Assembly (NCBI GenBank): GCA_050789255.1
Contig: JBOZRQ010000015.1
Location: 124,001 to 188,000, forward strand
Direction of reading: 5' to 3'
DNA length: 64,000 bases
Source: JBOZRQ01 sp050789255
Lineage (GTDB): Bacteria > Bacillota > Sulfobacillia > Symbiobacteriales > Symbiobacteriaceae
Shown here: positions 26,775 through 34,876 of the stretch, piece after piece
How the letters are laid out: every line of letters starts with the position of its first letter
Numbering within the stretch: the stretch's first letter is position 1
The notes under the pieces: generated by a model
Told to the model about the DNA's origin: nothing
Seen by the model: only the letters and a program-made list of their open reading frames with translations
The model's database searches: none
Program-made: the position numbers and the translations under genes

Positions 26775-27821
26775 CTACCCGATGGATGCCCTCAGGTTCA
26801 AGGTGCGAGCCAGGCCGTTCAGCTCGGTGATCAACCTGTCGTCGTAGGCGATCCCTGCCCCGACGGACTCGGTGCCCTTGCGCAGCTCGATCTCGCCGGG
26901 TAGGAAGACCTCCCCCACGCCGGGCGCCCGGGCCGAACCCTTGATCTGCCGGCCGAGCTCGGCGACCCGCTCAGCGAAGAGGGGCGCCGGCATGAACGAC
27001 GCTACGTCGATGGCGATCATCACATGGCTGATCTCTTGCTGGCGGCTCATGTCATACATGGACGGAATCGCCTTGGCGAAGTCGCCGCCGGCCAAAACGC
27101 CGGTGAGAATCTCGAACAGGACGGCGAGGCCGTACCCCTTGGGCCCGCCCGCCGGCAGCAGGAAACCGCCGCCGATGGCCTCGTTGGGGTCAGTGGTTGG
27201 GGTGCCGTGCTTGTCCGTCGCCCAGTCGGCTGGGATCGACTGGCCCTTGTCCCGTGCGTTCAGGATTTTGCCCATGGCGACCTGGCTCATGGCCATGTCC
27301 AGTACCACGGGATACTCCCCGGCAGATGGGGCGGCAATGGCGACCGGATTGTTGCCAATGACCCGTTCAGCCCCGCCCGGTGCGGGCATCAGCGGGGCCG
27401 TATTGGAGGCAGCAATCCCGACCATGCCGCTGCGGGCGGCGTGCAGTGCGTAGAACGAGGCCGTGCCGAAGTGGTTGCTCCCCCTTGCCACGGCGATGCC
27501 AACACCGGCTTCCCGAGCCTTGCGCATGGCGGTTTGCATGGCCTCCCACGCCACAACCTGCCCCAGCGAACCCGACCCGTCCAGCAGGGCGGTCGCCGGG
27601 CCTTCCTGCAAGAGTTTCACATCAGCGGTCGCCCGGCACAGACCGCGGCGAATCCGCTCCACATAGGTGGCCAGACGCATGAGTCCGTGGCTTCGCACGC
27701 CACGCAAGTCGGCGTCCAACAAGTTCTCGGCAACGATCTCGGCCTCGGTCCGGGGAACCCCGGCCCCGCACAGGACTTCAACAGCAAACGCCTTGGCCGC
27801 TTCCGGTGCGATGTTGGTCAT
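26775..27821 (-). CDS. Ldh family oxidoreductase (malate/L-sulfolactate dehydrogenase type)
   Basis: 348 residues of the NAD-dependent malate/L-lactate dehydrogenase-2 family (ComC, YlbC, YiaK relatives), with VRSHGLMRL, RGSNHFGTASFY (catalytic His) and NPVAIAAPS. It interconverts a 2-hydroxy acid and its keto acid. ATG 27821 is chosen because GGAAAGGAAAG precedes it and it overlaps the tctA stop as ATGA; the open frame reaches 27845. Substrate could be malate, lactate, ureidoglycolate or sulfolactate. Confidence 0.88.
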   Translation of the reverse strand: MTNIAPEAAKAFAVEVLCGAGVPRTEAEIVAENLLDADLRGVRSHGLMRLATYVERIRRGLCRATADVKLLQEGPATALLDGSGSLGQVVAWEAMQTAMRKAREAGVGIAVARGSNHFGTASFYALHAARSGMVGIAASNTAPLMPAPGGAERVIGNNPVAIAAPSAGEYPVVLDMAMSQVAMGKILNARDKGQSIPADWATDKHGTPTTDPNEAIGGGFLLPAGGPKGYGLAVLFEILTGVLAGGDFAKAIPSMYDMSRQQEISHVMIAIDVASFMPAPLFAERVAELGRQIKGSARAPGVGEVFLPGEIELRKGTESVGAGIAYDDRLITELNGLARTLNLRASIG

Positions 27822-29320
27822 GATGCTTTCCTTTCCGCGCCCCAAAGCTTGCGCATGGCCCCGACCACCTGCCAGATCACCAGGACTGCAAAGGTTGCCA
27901 GCAGCGTGGCCGCGATGGGGCTGTCAATGAAGATCTTGAGGCTGCCGTTGGACATCAGCAGCGACTGCTTGAACGACTTCTCGATCAGCGGACCCAGTAC
28001 AAAGGCCAGTACCAACGGGCCGGCGTCGTAGCCGAACCTGCGCATGAAATACCCGACCACGCCGAACACCGAGATCGCCAGCAGGTCAAACAGGCTGTTG
28101 TTGATGCTGAAGGCGCCCACCAGGGTGACCATGAGGGCCAGGGGCCCCAGGATGGCGTAGGGCACCTTCAGGAGTTGGACGAAGAGTCCCACCATGGGCA
28201 GGTTCAGAATCAGCAAAAACACGTTGCCAATGTACATCGAGGCGATCAGGCCCCAGAAAACCTCTGCGTGGTCCCGGATCATGAACGGACCCGGCGTAAT
28301 CCCGTGGATCATCAGCGCAGCGAACATCATCGCCATGACGGAGTTGGCGGGAATGCCCATCGTCAGCAGCGGGATGAAGGACGAACCTGCCGCCGCGTTG
28401 TTGGCCGATTCGGGACCGGCCACCCCGGCGATGGCGCCCTTGCCGAACTGCTCCGGATGCTTGGATAGCTTCTTCTCAATCGCATACGAGGCCAGGGAGG
28501 AGATCACAGCCCCGCCGCCGGGCAGAACGCCCACGGCAAAGCCAAGCAGCGAGCCCCTCAGGACCGCCCACTTGGCCTCTGCCCAGTCTTTCAGGGTGGG
28601 CCAGATATTGGTGATCTTAGTCGTGAGGATCTCGACCTGGCCCTCCTCTTCCAGGCTAGACACGATCTCGGTGACGCCGAAAACGCCCATGGCGATCACA
28701 GCAAAGTCGACGCCCGAGAGCATTTCGTTGATGCCAAACGTGAAGCGTGGCACACCGGTCACCACATCGAGCCCAACGGTGGCAATGAGCAGTCCGAACA
28801 GGGCAGAGATGATCCCCTTCAGCAGGGACTGGCCGCTCAGTGCGGTGACCAGCAGCAGCCCGAGCAGCGTGAGCGCCGTGTACTCGGGCGGCCCGAAGCG
28901 CAGGGCGAAGGAGGCGATGGGCGGCGCCAGAAAGCTAAGACCGATCAGGGCCACGGTGCCCGCCACAAAGGAGCCGATCGCAGCCAGGCCCAGAGCGGCG
29001 CCGGCGCGCCCCTGCCTTGCCATCTGGTAACCGTCGATCGCGGTCACCACCGACGCAGCCTCGCCCGGAATATTCAACAGAATGGATGTCGTGGAACCGC
29101 CGTACATCGCCCCGTAGTAAATGCCTGCCAGCATGATCAATGCCGACGAGGGGGGCAAGGAATAGGTGACCGGGAGGATGATCGCAATGGTGGCCGTAGG
29201 ACCCAGCCCTGGCAGAACGCCCACCACGGTGCCCAATACGACGCCGATCACAACGTACAGCAGATTCATTGGGTCTGCCAGGGTCGAGAATCCGTGAAGC
29301 AGCCCACCTATCGTACTCAC
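27818..29320 (-). CDS. tctA: Tripartite tricarboxylate transporter, large membrane subunit
   Basis: 500 residues, about 12 hydrophobic segments, with the TctA signatures GVLPGLGPTATIAIILP and FAVGVLPGGGAVISSLASY. It moves a carboxylate captured by TctC, using an ion gradient, together with TctB. GTG 29320 follows GGAGGAGGAG. Its stop overlaps the start of the Ldh-family gene. Confidence 0.95.
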   Translation of the reverse strand: MSTIGGLLHGFSTLADPMNLLYVVIGVVLGTVVGVLPGLGPTATIAIILPVTYSLPPSSALIMLAGIYYGAMYGGSTTSILLNIPGEAASVVTAIDGYQMARQGRAGAALGLAAIGSFVAGTVALIGLSFLAPPIASFALRFGPPEYTALTLLGLLLVTALSGQSLLKGIISALFGLLIATVGLDVVTGVPRFTFGINEMLSGVDFAVIAMGVFGVTEIVSSLEEEGQVEILTTKITNIWPTLKDWAEAKWAVLRGSLLGFAVGVLPGGGAVISSLASYAIEKKLSKHPEQFGKGAIAGVAGPESANNAAAGSSFIPLLTMGIPANSVMAMMFAALMIHGITPGPFMIRDHAEVFWGLIASMYIGNVFLLILNLPMVGLFVQLLKVPYAILGPLALMVTLVGAFSINNSLFDLLAISVFGVVGYFMRRFGYDAGPLVLAFVLGPLIEKSFKQSLLMSNGSLKIFIDSPIAATLLATFAVLVIWQVVGAMRKLWGAERKAS

Positions 29321-29342
29321 GAGACACTCCTCCTCCCCTTCG

Positions 29343-29777
29343 TCACATCAGGTAGCCGGCTGGCAGGGGTACATTCAGCCAGTACCCGAACAGGCCGTAC
29401 GCGATGACGACGGCCGGTATGGCGACCAGGAAGGCGGTGATCCAGGAGCGCCTGCCGATCACCTTCACCCAGAACAAGAGCAGCAGCACGGTTGTGGTAA
29501 TGAACCCCAACCAGCCCACTGTATAGGCATAAACGAGGGCACTGAGCAGCCCAACGCCTGGCCTGCGAAGGGCCTTCAAGTGGATCTGCCGCCCTTCGGG
29601 CCGCATCACCTGCTGAACGACCAGAACGCCGCCCAGGACGCAGATCAACGCGCTGATAATCATCGGCCAGAAACCGGCGCCCGGTGATGTCAGGGTGCCG
29701 ACCCCCAGCTTATAGGACCGGTACAGAAAGAACAGCCCCGTAACCGTAGGTACCAGGGCGCCGAACAGGTCCCACAT
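29343..29777 (-). CDS. tctB: Tripartite tricarboxylate transporter, small membrane subunit
   Basis: 144 residues, four hydrophobic helices. Family features are the N-terminal GLFFLYRSYKLGVGTLTSPGAGFWP and the C-terminal GFITTTVLLLLFWVKVIGRRSW. Lies between tctC and tctA, 22 bases before tctA. A stable hairpin separates it from tctC. Confidence 0.92.
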   Translation of the reverse strand: MWDLFGALVPTVTGLFFLYRSYKLGVGTLTSPGAGFWPMIISALICVLGGVLVVQQVMRPEGRQIHLKALRRPGVGLLSALVYAYTVGWLGFITTTVLLLLFWVKVIGRRSWITAFLVAIPAVVIAYGLFGYWLNVPLPAGYLM

Positions 29778-29814
29778 ACTTCCGCCCCCATATGTCTGGC
29801 AGTAGCGTCGAAGG

Positions 29815-29851
29815 AGGGCTCCCCTCCCTTTGCGGGTGGGAAGGGAGCCCT
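29815..29851 (-). terminator. Intercistronic hairpin between tctC and tctB
   Basis: 14-bp stem with one mismatch (29815-29828 with 29838-29851). The T-tract is weak (CTCCTT), so it is more likely an mRNA-stabilising or partial terminator that raises binding-protein output over the membrane subunits. Confidence 0.6.
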
Positions 29852-29860
29852 GCCGTGATC

Positions 29861-30874
29861 CTACTTGTTGAAGTACTTCTTGTTGCCGTCGAACTCGGTC
29901 TTCCAGCGCGCAGCCAGAGCCGGTCCGTCGGTGTAGCCGGGCGGGAGGAACAGCTTAGCGAACTGCTCCTTCACGGCGGGCTGGTCAATCGCCGCCTTGA
30001 ACGCATCCTGGAGCTTCTTGGCCGCATCCGCCGGGACACCCTTGGGAGCGACCACGCCGTACCAGATCGTCTTGACCAGGGGGATTCCCTGCTCCTTGAA
30101 GGTGGGCACATCCTTGGCATCCGCCATGCGCTGCTCGGAGGTCACGCCGATCATGCGGAACCGACCGGCCTGTACCTGCGGCAGGATCTCCTGCGTCACG
30201 TTGAAGACGGCGTCCACGTGACCGCCCAACATGGCTGTGACGCTCTCGGCACCGCCGTTGAACGGCACCAGATTGAGCTTCAGGTTCCGCTCGGCCACCA
30301 GCTGCTCCATGGTGATGTGCTGGGTGAGGGTCTTGCCCGAGGTGCCGACCTTGATCTGGTTGGGCTTCTCCTGCACGGCCTTGAAGAAGTCACTGACGCT
30401 CTTGATGGGGGAATCATTCGGTACCGCCAGACCGATGGGGAACTCGGTCACCTGGGCGATCGGCAGGAAGTCCGAGTAGCTGTAACCGGAATCGGACAGA
30501 ATCGGCGTGAGGCTGGACGGGCCGGCGGACGTCATGACGAGGGTGTATCCGTCGGGAGCAGCATCTTTGAGCGCAATCATCGCGACGGAGCCTGACCCGC
30601 CGGGCCGGTTCTCGACCACCACGGGCTGGCCGAGGATCTTTCCAACCGGTTCGGCCAGCGCCCGGGACATCAGGTCCGCAGCACCGCCGGCAGCGAAGGG
30701 AACCAGCACGGTGATCGACTTCTTCGGGAAGTCAGAGGCCGGGGCGGTGGCAGTGGCGTTGGTAGATGTTGTGGGCTCGGTTTTGGCCGCGGGCGCCGAC
30801 TTGGGCGTGCAACCGGCGGCGAGAATGCCCAGAATGGTAAGACAAACTGCAGCGAATTTGCCCGTGCGACCCAT
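29861..30874 (-). CDS. tctC: Tripartite tricarboxylate transporter substrate-binding lipoprotein
   Basis: 337 residues. Lipobox LAAGC (Cys22) and a Ser/Thr/Ala-rich linker lead into the Bug/TctC fold with FPKKSITVLVPFAAGGAADLMSR and VENRPGGSGSVA. It captures a carboxylate outside the membrane for TctAB. ATG 30874 follows GAGGGAGGAC. Second gene of the operon, 26 bases after the FAH gene. Confidence 0.93.
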   Translation of the reverse strand: MGRTGKFAAVCLTILGILAAGCTPKSAPAAKTEPTTSTNATATAPASDFPKKSITVLVPFAAGGAADLMSRALAEPVGKILGQPVVVENRPGGSGSVAMIALKDAAPDGYTLVMTSAGPSSLTPILSDSGYSYSDFLPIAQVTEFPIGLAVPNDSPIKSVSDFFKAVQEKPNQIKVGTSGKTLTQHITMEQLVAERNLKLNLVPFNGGAESVTAMLGGHVDAVFNVTQEILPQVQAGRFRMIGVTSEQRMADAKDVPTFKEQGIPLVKTIWYGVVAPKGVPADAAKKLQDAFKAAIDQPAVKEQFAKLFLPPGYTDGPALAARWKTEFDGNKKYFNK

Positions 30875-30901
30875 AGCTGTGTCCTCCCTCAGATGTGTGT
30901 G

Positions 30902-31663
30902 CTACTTGCCACGAACCGGGTTCCGCAGACGTCCGATGGACTCGATCTCGATCTCCATCACGTCGCCGGGCCGCATGGGGCTCACGCCAGCCGGCGTACC
31001 GGTGAAGATCAGGTCACCGGGATAGAGCGTCATGACCTCCGAAATGACACGGATCAGCTTCGGCAGGCTGTGAATGAGCAGGCTGGTGTTCGAGTCCTGC
31101 TTGATCTCTCCGTTCAGCCACAGCTTGATGTCAAGGTTGCTTGGGTCCAGTTCCGTCTCGATCACCGGGCCGAAAGGCTTGAAGGTGGGGAAGGACTTGG
31201 CCCGGGTGAACTGCTTGTCCAGCTTTTGCAGGGTCCGGTCCGAGACGTCGTTGCCGAGGGTGTATCCGAAGACGTACTCCAGGGCCTTCTCCTCGGGAAT
31301 GTCCCGGCCTTCCTTGCCAACGATCGCGACCAGCTCCGCCTCGTGTTCGTACACGTGGGCAAGGTCGGGCAGAATCACGTCGGCCCCGTCGGGGACAAGC
31401 GAGGTCTGGGAGACCATGAACATCATGGGATCGGACGGCAATTCACGGCTCTTCTCTTCCGCATGGGCCTGGTAGTTCAGACCAATGCAGATCACCTTCT
31501 GGGGGTTCTCTACCGGCGTAAGGACCTCCACCTCTCCAATGGAGTAGGTCGCGCCGGTCTCCCGCCAACTGCCGAAGATATCTCCTTCCAGTTCCCGAAC
31601 CTGGTTGCCATCAACTAGCCCGTACCGCGATCCATTAGCAGCAGCAAATCGCATGAACTTCAT
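30902..31663 (-). CDS. Fumarylacetoacetate hydrolase (FAH) family protein
   Basis: 253 residues: short N-terminal part, then the FAH catalytic domain with CIGLNYQAHAEE, YEHEAELVAIVG (metal-binding acidic residues), FGYTLGNDVSDRTLQ, GDLIFTGTPAGV. The family hydrolyses acylpyruvates or decarboxylates oxaloacetate. ATG 31663 (MKFMRFAAANG) is chosen with GAGGGAG upstream; the frame runs to 31933 through non-coding operator DNA. As first gene of the carboxylate operon it may act on the keto acid made by the dehydrogenases. Confidence 0.9.
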   Translation of the reverse strand: MKFMRFAAANGSRYGLVDGNQVRELEGDIFGSWRETGATYSIGEVEVLTPVENPQKVICIGLNYQAHAEEKSRELPSDPMMFMVSQTSLVPDGADVILPDLAHVYEHEAELVAIVGKEGRDIPEEKALEYVFGYTLGNDVSDRTLQKLDKQFTRAKSFPTFKPFGPVIETELDPSNLDIKLWLNGEIKQDSNTSLLIHSLPKLIRVISEVMTLYPGDLIFTGTPAGVSPMRPGDVMEIEIESIGRLRNPVRGK

Positions 31664-31758
31664 ACAGTTGCTCCCTCGCCTTTTGGGGTTGTTATGTAGC
31701 AGCGTTGGTAAGCCAGGAGCAATACACTGCGGGGGGAGGGTCCACCGGATCACCTCCG

Positions 31759-31797
31759 AATCGTATGCAAAATCGTATCGTAAATCGTATACGATTT
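31759..31797 (-). promoter_or_regulatory. Repeated palindromic operator, probable GntR target
   Basis: AATCGTAT occurs three times at exact 12-base steps (31759, 31771, 31783). The last copy forms the perfect 16-bp palindrome AAATCGTATACGATTT (31782-31797). It lies about 100-130 bases before the FAH start, in the only sizeable upstream gap of the operon. FadR-type GntR proteins with FCD domains often bind sites like this. Confidence 0.7.
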
Positions 31798-31950
31798 GAT
31801 ATATTGAACAGCACTCGTCTGATTCCTCCAAGAACAAAAACTCGAATCTCTTCGCTGCCTTGCATGAATCTGTCTTATGAACGGCAACCTTGCTCTTTGG
31901 TGGGGCGTCACGCATAATGGGACACACAAACATTCATGCTGAGGTGCTTT

Positions 31951-32526
31951 ATGGCGCAGGACAACGACGCCTACCGGGCCAAAGTGATCGAGAACATGGA
32001 GAAGAAGTCCGGGAAGAAGTTCGCAGAGTTCGTGGAGATCCTGCGGGCCACCGGGATTACAAAGCATAAGGAGCAGGTGGAGTGGCTCAAGGCCAACCAC
32101 GGACTGGGCCATACCCAGGCTGCGCTGGTGGCCTGGGAGGTAAATAAGCCGGATGACTACACGCCGCCGACGGATGAGGAGATCTTCGCGGCGATGTACA
32201 AGGGCAAGGAGCACCTGAAGCCGATCCACGAGAAGGTGCTGGAGGTGCTCAAGGGGGTTGGGGATGACTGGGATCTGAAGTACTGCCAGACCTACGTCGC
32301 CGTCAACCGTGGGCGCCAGTTCCTGGCGATTCAGCCGTCCACCAAGTCCCGGGTGGACCTGGGCCTGGTGCTGACCGGCATGGAGGCCGGGGGCCGGCTG
32401 CTGCCCGCCAAGAACGTGGGCTCCGGTCGGACCAGCCACATGGTCTCGGTCACCTCCCCGGAAGAGGTCGACGCAGAGGTGGCCGAGTGGCTCCGGATGG
32501 CCTACGTGGCCGCTGCAAAGGCATAG
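31951..32526 (+). CDS. DUF4287/DUF5655 domain protein
   Basis: 191 residues. N-terminal part (about 1-65: VIENMEKKSGKKFAEFVEILRATGITKHKEQVEWLK) matches DUF4287, and the C-terminal part (about 75-190, with YCQTYVAVNRGRQFLAIQPSTKSRVDLGL) matches DUF5655. Both are common fused partners of unknown role. ATG 31951 follows GAGGTG at 7 bases; the frame upstream to 31936 is less likely. Divergent from the FAH operon, with its own terminator. Confidence 0.8.
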   Translation: MAQDNDAYRAKVIENMEKKSGKKFAEFVEILRATGITKHKEQVEWLKANHGLGHTQAALVAWEVNKPDDYTPPTDEEIFAAMYKGKEHLKPIHEKVLEVLKGVGDDWDLKYCQTYVAVNRGRQFLAIQPSTKSRVDLGLVLTGMEAGGRLLPAKNVGSGRTSHMVSVTSPEEVDAEVAEWLRMAYVAAAKA

Positions 32527-32530
32527 AAAA

Positions 32531-32557
32531 ACGGCGCTGCCATGCTGGCGGCGCCGT
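32531..32557. terminator. Bidirectional terminator
   Basis: ACGGCGC/GCGCCGT stem (32531-32537 with 32551-32557) extended by GCC/GGC pairs. Minus strand: followed by TTTTTC. It ends the DUF4287 gene and, from the other side, the rarA-selenoprotein unit. Confidence 0.85.
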
Positions 32558-32566
32558 CTTGTCTTA

Positions 32567-32842
32567 TTACCCTCTGTTCAGAGCCCTGTGCCGGATCCAG
32601 AGTTTCTCTCGGAAGGGATTCCAGTCCAGCTTACCGTCGCTGGCCATACCGCCAAGTTGGGGGTCTAGAAAAATCCGGGGCGCCGCTTGGGTGTCACCCT
32701 GCTGAAGGCCGTCCACGACGGCCTGTCCGATCTGGGGACCCGCTCAGCTGAACCCTCTCACGAAGAAGCGAATCCCTGCGCCCTCGGGTTGGCCGGCCAG
32801 GAGGCGGTCGATCTCACGCTGTGCCTGCTCGCTAATCTGCAA
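32567..32842 (-). CDS. HesB/IscA-like selenoprotein (in-frame UGA = selenocysteine)
   Basis: Reading through one in-frame TGA (32744-32746) gives a 91-residue protein. It starts at TTG 32842, 9 bases after AGGGGG and 6 bases after the rarA stop, and ends at TAA. Around the UGA it reads IRFFVRGFS-U-AGPQIGQAVV. This lines up with the HesB/IscA-type motif GfG(C/U)gGPsfGLaLDE, so the UGA falls on the conserved Fe-S/metal-ligand Cys. The C-terminal half (RIFLDPQLGG, then LDW) also matches the family. HesB-like selenoproteins are a known family. A hairpin fitting a bacterial SECIS follows the UGA. Residue 33 is Sec; no other stop interrupts the frame. Confidence 0.8.
32707..32723 (-). promoter_or_regulatory. 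Putative bacterial SECIS stem-loop
   Basis: Perfect 7-bp hairpin GGCCGTC-GTG-GACGGCC on the minus strand. The loop begins with G and lies 27 bases after the UGA, inside the 16-37-base window known for bacterial SECIS apical loops. It would bind SelB. Confidence 0.7.
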
Positions 32843-32848
32843 TGGGTT

Positions 32849-34192
32849 CTACCCCCTAGGCTTGTTCTCGTGGGGCGGGACCGAACGGCGCTCCCGGAGC
32901 ACCCGGGCGAGCACCTCTTCCCGGCCGCGGTAACCAGGCTCCCAGAACTGGATGTCCATGCCGTCGGGCAGGTAGCGCTGACTCACCCAGCCCGCCGGGT
33001 AGTCGTGCGGGTACTGGTAGCCCTTGCCGTAGCCCAACTTCTGGCCGCTGCCGAAGCCCGTGTCCTTCAGGTGGTTCGGCACGGGAGGCGTGGGTTCCCT
33101 GCCGATGTGTTCCATCGCCCGATTGATCGCCATGTAGGCCGTGTTGGACTTGGGGGCGGTGGCGAGGTAGATCGTCACCTCGGCCAGGGGAATCCGGCCC
33201 TCGGGCATCCCGATGAAGGCGACGGCGTCGGCGGCGGCCTGGGCCAGGGTCAGGGCGGTCGGGTCGGCCAGGCCGATATCCTCTGCGGCGCTGATCACCA
33301 GGCGCCGGGCGATGAAGCGCGGGTCCTCCCCGGCGTAGAGCATGCGGGCCAGCCAGTAGACGGCGGCGTCGGGGTCGGAGCCCCGGATCGACTTGATCAG
33401 CGCGCTGGCGACGTGGTAATGCTCGTCCCCATCGTGGTCGTAGACGACCGCCCGCTTGAGCAGGGCCTCCTCGGCGGCCTGCAGGGTGACGGTGCGGCGC
33501 CCGTCCTGGTCGGGCTCGGTCATGGTGACAGCCAGTTCCAGGGCGTTCAGCATGGTGCGGGCATCGCCGCCGGCGGTGCGGATCAGGTGGTCCATGGCCA
33601 GGGGCTCAACGGTGGCGTTATAGTTGCCCAGGCCCCTGCCAGGCAGCACCAGCGCCCGTTCGGCGAGCTTGCGCAGATCCTGGTCGGTCAACGACTGCAG
33701 CTCGAAGATGCGCGTCCGGCTGACCAGGGGAGCGTTCACGCTGACCAGGGGGTTGTTGGTGGTGGCGCCGATCAGGATGATCAGCCCCTCCTCCACGTGC
33801 GGGAGCAAGGCGTCTTGCTGGTCCTTGCGCCAGCGGTGGATCTCGTCGATGAAGACCACCGTGCGGCGCCCATACTGCCCCAGGCGAGTCTTGGCCTCAT
33901 CCACAATGCGGCGGATGTCCGGCACGCCCGAGGTGACTGCGTTCAGCTGCTCGAAGTGGGCTTCCACCATGCCGGCGGCCAGGCGGGCCAGGGTGGTTTT
34001 CCCGGTGCCGGGCGGGCCGAAGAGGATGCAGGAGGGCAACTGGCCCGCCTGGAGCGCCCGGCGCAGGAACTTGCCCTGGCCGATCAGATGCTCCTGGCCG
34101 ACGTACTCATCGAGGTTCTGGGCCCGCATGCGGGCGGCGAGGGGCGCCCGGGCGGCCATCTCCCGCTCCCGGGCCATGTCGAACAGGTCCAT
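32849..34192 (-). CDS. rarA: Replication-associated recombination protein A (RarA/MgsA)
   Basis: 447-residue AAA+ ATPase of the clamp-loader group: Walker A GPPGTGKTT (59-67), Walker B FIDEIHRW (Asp117, Glu118), sensor GATTNNP, Arg finger region, and the C-terminal tetramerisation domain with DPTALTLAQAAADAVAFIGMPE. It acts at stalled replication forks with SSB. ATG 34192. The selenoprotein gene follows its stop by 6 bases. Confidence 0.95.
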   Translation of the reverse strand: MDLFDMAREREMAARAPLAARMRAQNLDEYVGQEHLIGQGKFLRRALQAGQLPSCILFGPPGTGKTTLARLAAGMVEAHFEQLNAVTSGVPDIRRIVDEAKTRLGQYGRRTVVFIDEIHRWRKDQQDALLPHVEEGLIILIGATTNNPLVSVNAPLVSRTRIFELQSLTDQDLRKLAERALVLPGRGLGNYNATVEPLAMDHLIRTAGGDARTMLNALELAVTMTEPDQDGRRTVTLQAAEEALLKRAVVYDHDGDEHYHVASALIKSIRGSDPDAAVYWLARMLYAGEDPRFIARRLVISAAEDIGLADPTALTLAQAAADAVAFIGMPEGRIPLAEVTIYLATAPKSNTAYMAINRAMEHIGREPTPPVPNHLKDTGFGSGQKLGYGKGYQYPHDYPAGWVSQRYLPDGMDIQFWEPGYRGREEVLARVLRERRSVPPHENKPRG

Positions 34193-34297
34193 GCCGGACC
34201 CTCCCTATGGCAGGAAATTTCGTACCTTGCTTGAAATCAGAGGAAAGGGCGATATTAGGGGAGGCGGGTCCCACTGTCGGAGATTTTAGCCGGTTAT

Positions 34298-34831
34298 ATG
34301 CGTCAATTTGACTACATCTGCGACGATACGGAAAAACTGGTCACCGGCCTGTCCGACCACCAGTTCAACTGGCGGCCGCAGCCGGGCCGCTGGTCCATCG
34401 CTGAATGCTTTGGGCACCTGCTGATCACCACCGGCGAGTCCATCCCGTCGATGGAGGCACTCGTTGCGAAGGCCGAAGCGCAGAGCCTGCGAAGCTCGGG
34501 CCCCTTCAAGCGAACCTGGTTCGGTGACCTCTTCATACGGGCCGTTGAACCGCCGTATCGGGTGATTCGGGTGAAGACCTTCAAGTACATGATCCCGGCG
34601 CCAGACCGGCCGCTGGTCGAGGTGGTGCCTGCGTTCCTGGAGCTGCAGGAGCGGGTGCGAGAGCTGATCCGTCGTGCCGACGGACTTGACCTGGGCGCTG
34701 TCACCCACAAGGTCCCGGCCGGGGTGAACCTCACCCTGGGACAGTGGTTCGAGTTCGTCGCCGCCCACGAGCGCCGCCACCTGTGGCAGGCCCGGAACGT
34801 GCGCAATCTCCCTTTGTTCCCGTCTATCTAG
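34298..34831 (+). CDS. DinB-like superfamily protein
   Basis: 177-residue four-helix protein with the DinB/YfiT pattern: W-R-P-x-P-G-R-W-S-I-A-E-C-F-G-H-L near the N-terminus (His47) and AAHERRHLWQ near the end, which supply the three His metal ligands. Members are metal-dependent thiol transferases or hydrolases; bacillithiol-S-transferase activity is known for some. The ribosome site before ATG 34298 is weak. Confidence 0.82.
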   Translation: MRQFDYICDDTEKLVTGLSDHQFNWRPQPGRWSIAECFGHLLITTGESIPSMEALVAKAEAQSLRSSGPFKRTWFGDLFIRAVEPPYRVIRVKTFKYMIPAPDRPLVEVVPAFLELQERVRELIRRADGLDLGAVTHKVPAGVNLTLGQWFEFVAAHERRHLWQARNVRNLPLFPSI

Positions 34832-34845
34832 AATAGCATAAAGCA

Positions 34846-34872
34846 AGGGCCTCCGGTGATGCCGGAGGCCCT
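34846..34872. terminator. Bidirectional intrinsic terminator
   Basis: 11-bp stem (34846-34856 with 34862-34872), loop TGATG, then GTTGTT, between convergent dinB-like and methyltransferase genes. Confidence 0.85.
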
Positions 34873-34876
34873 GTTG

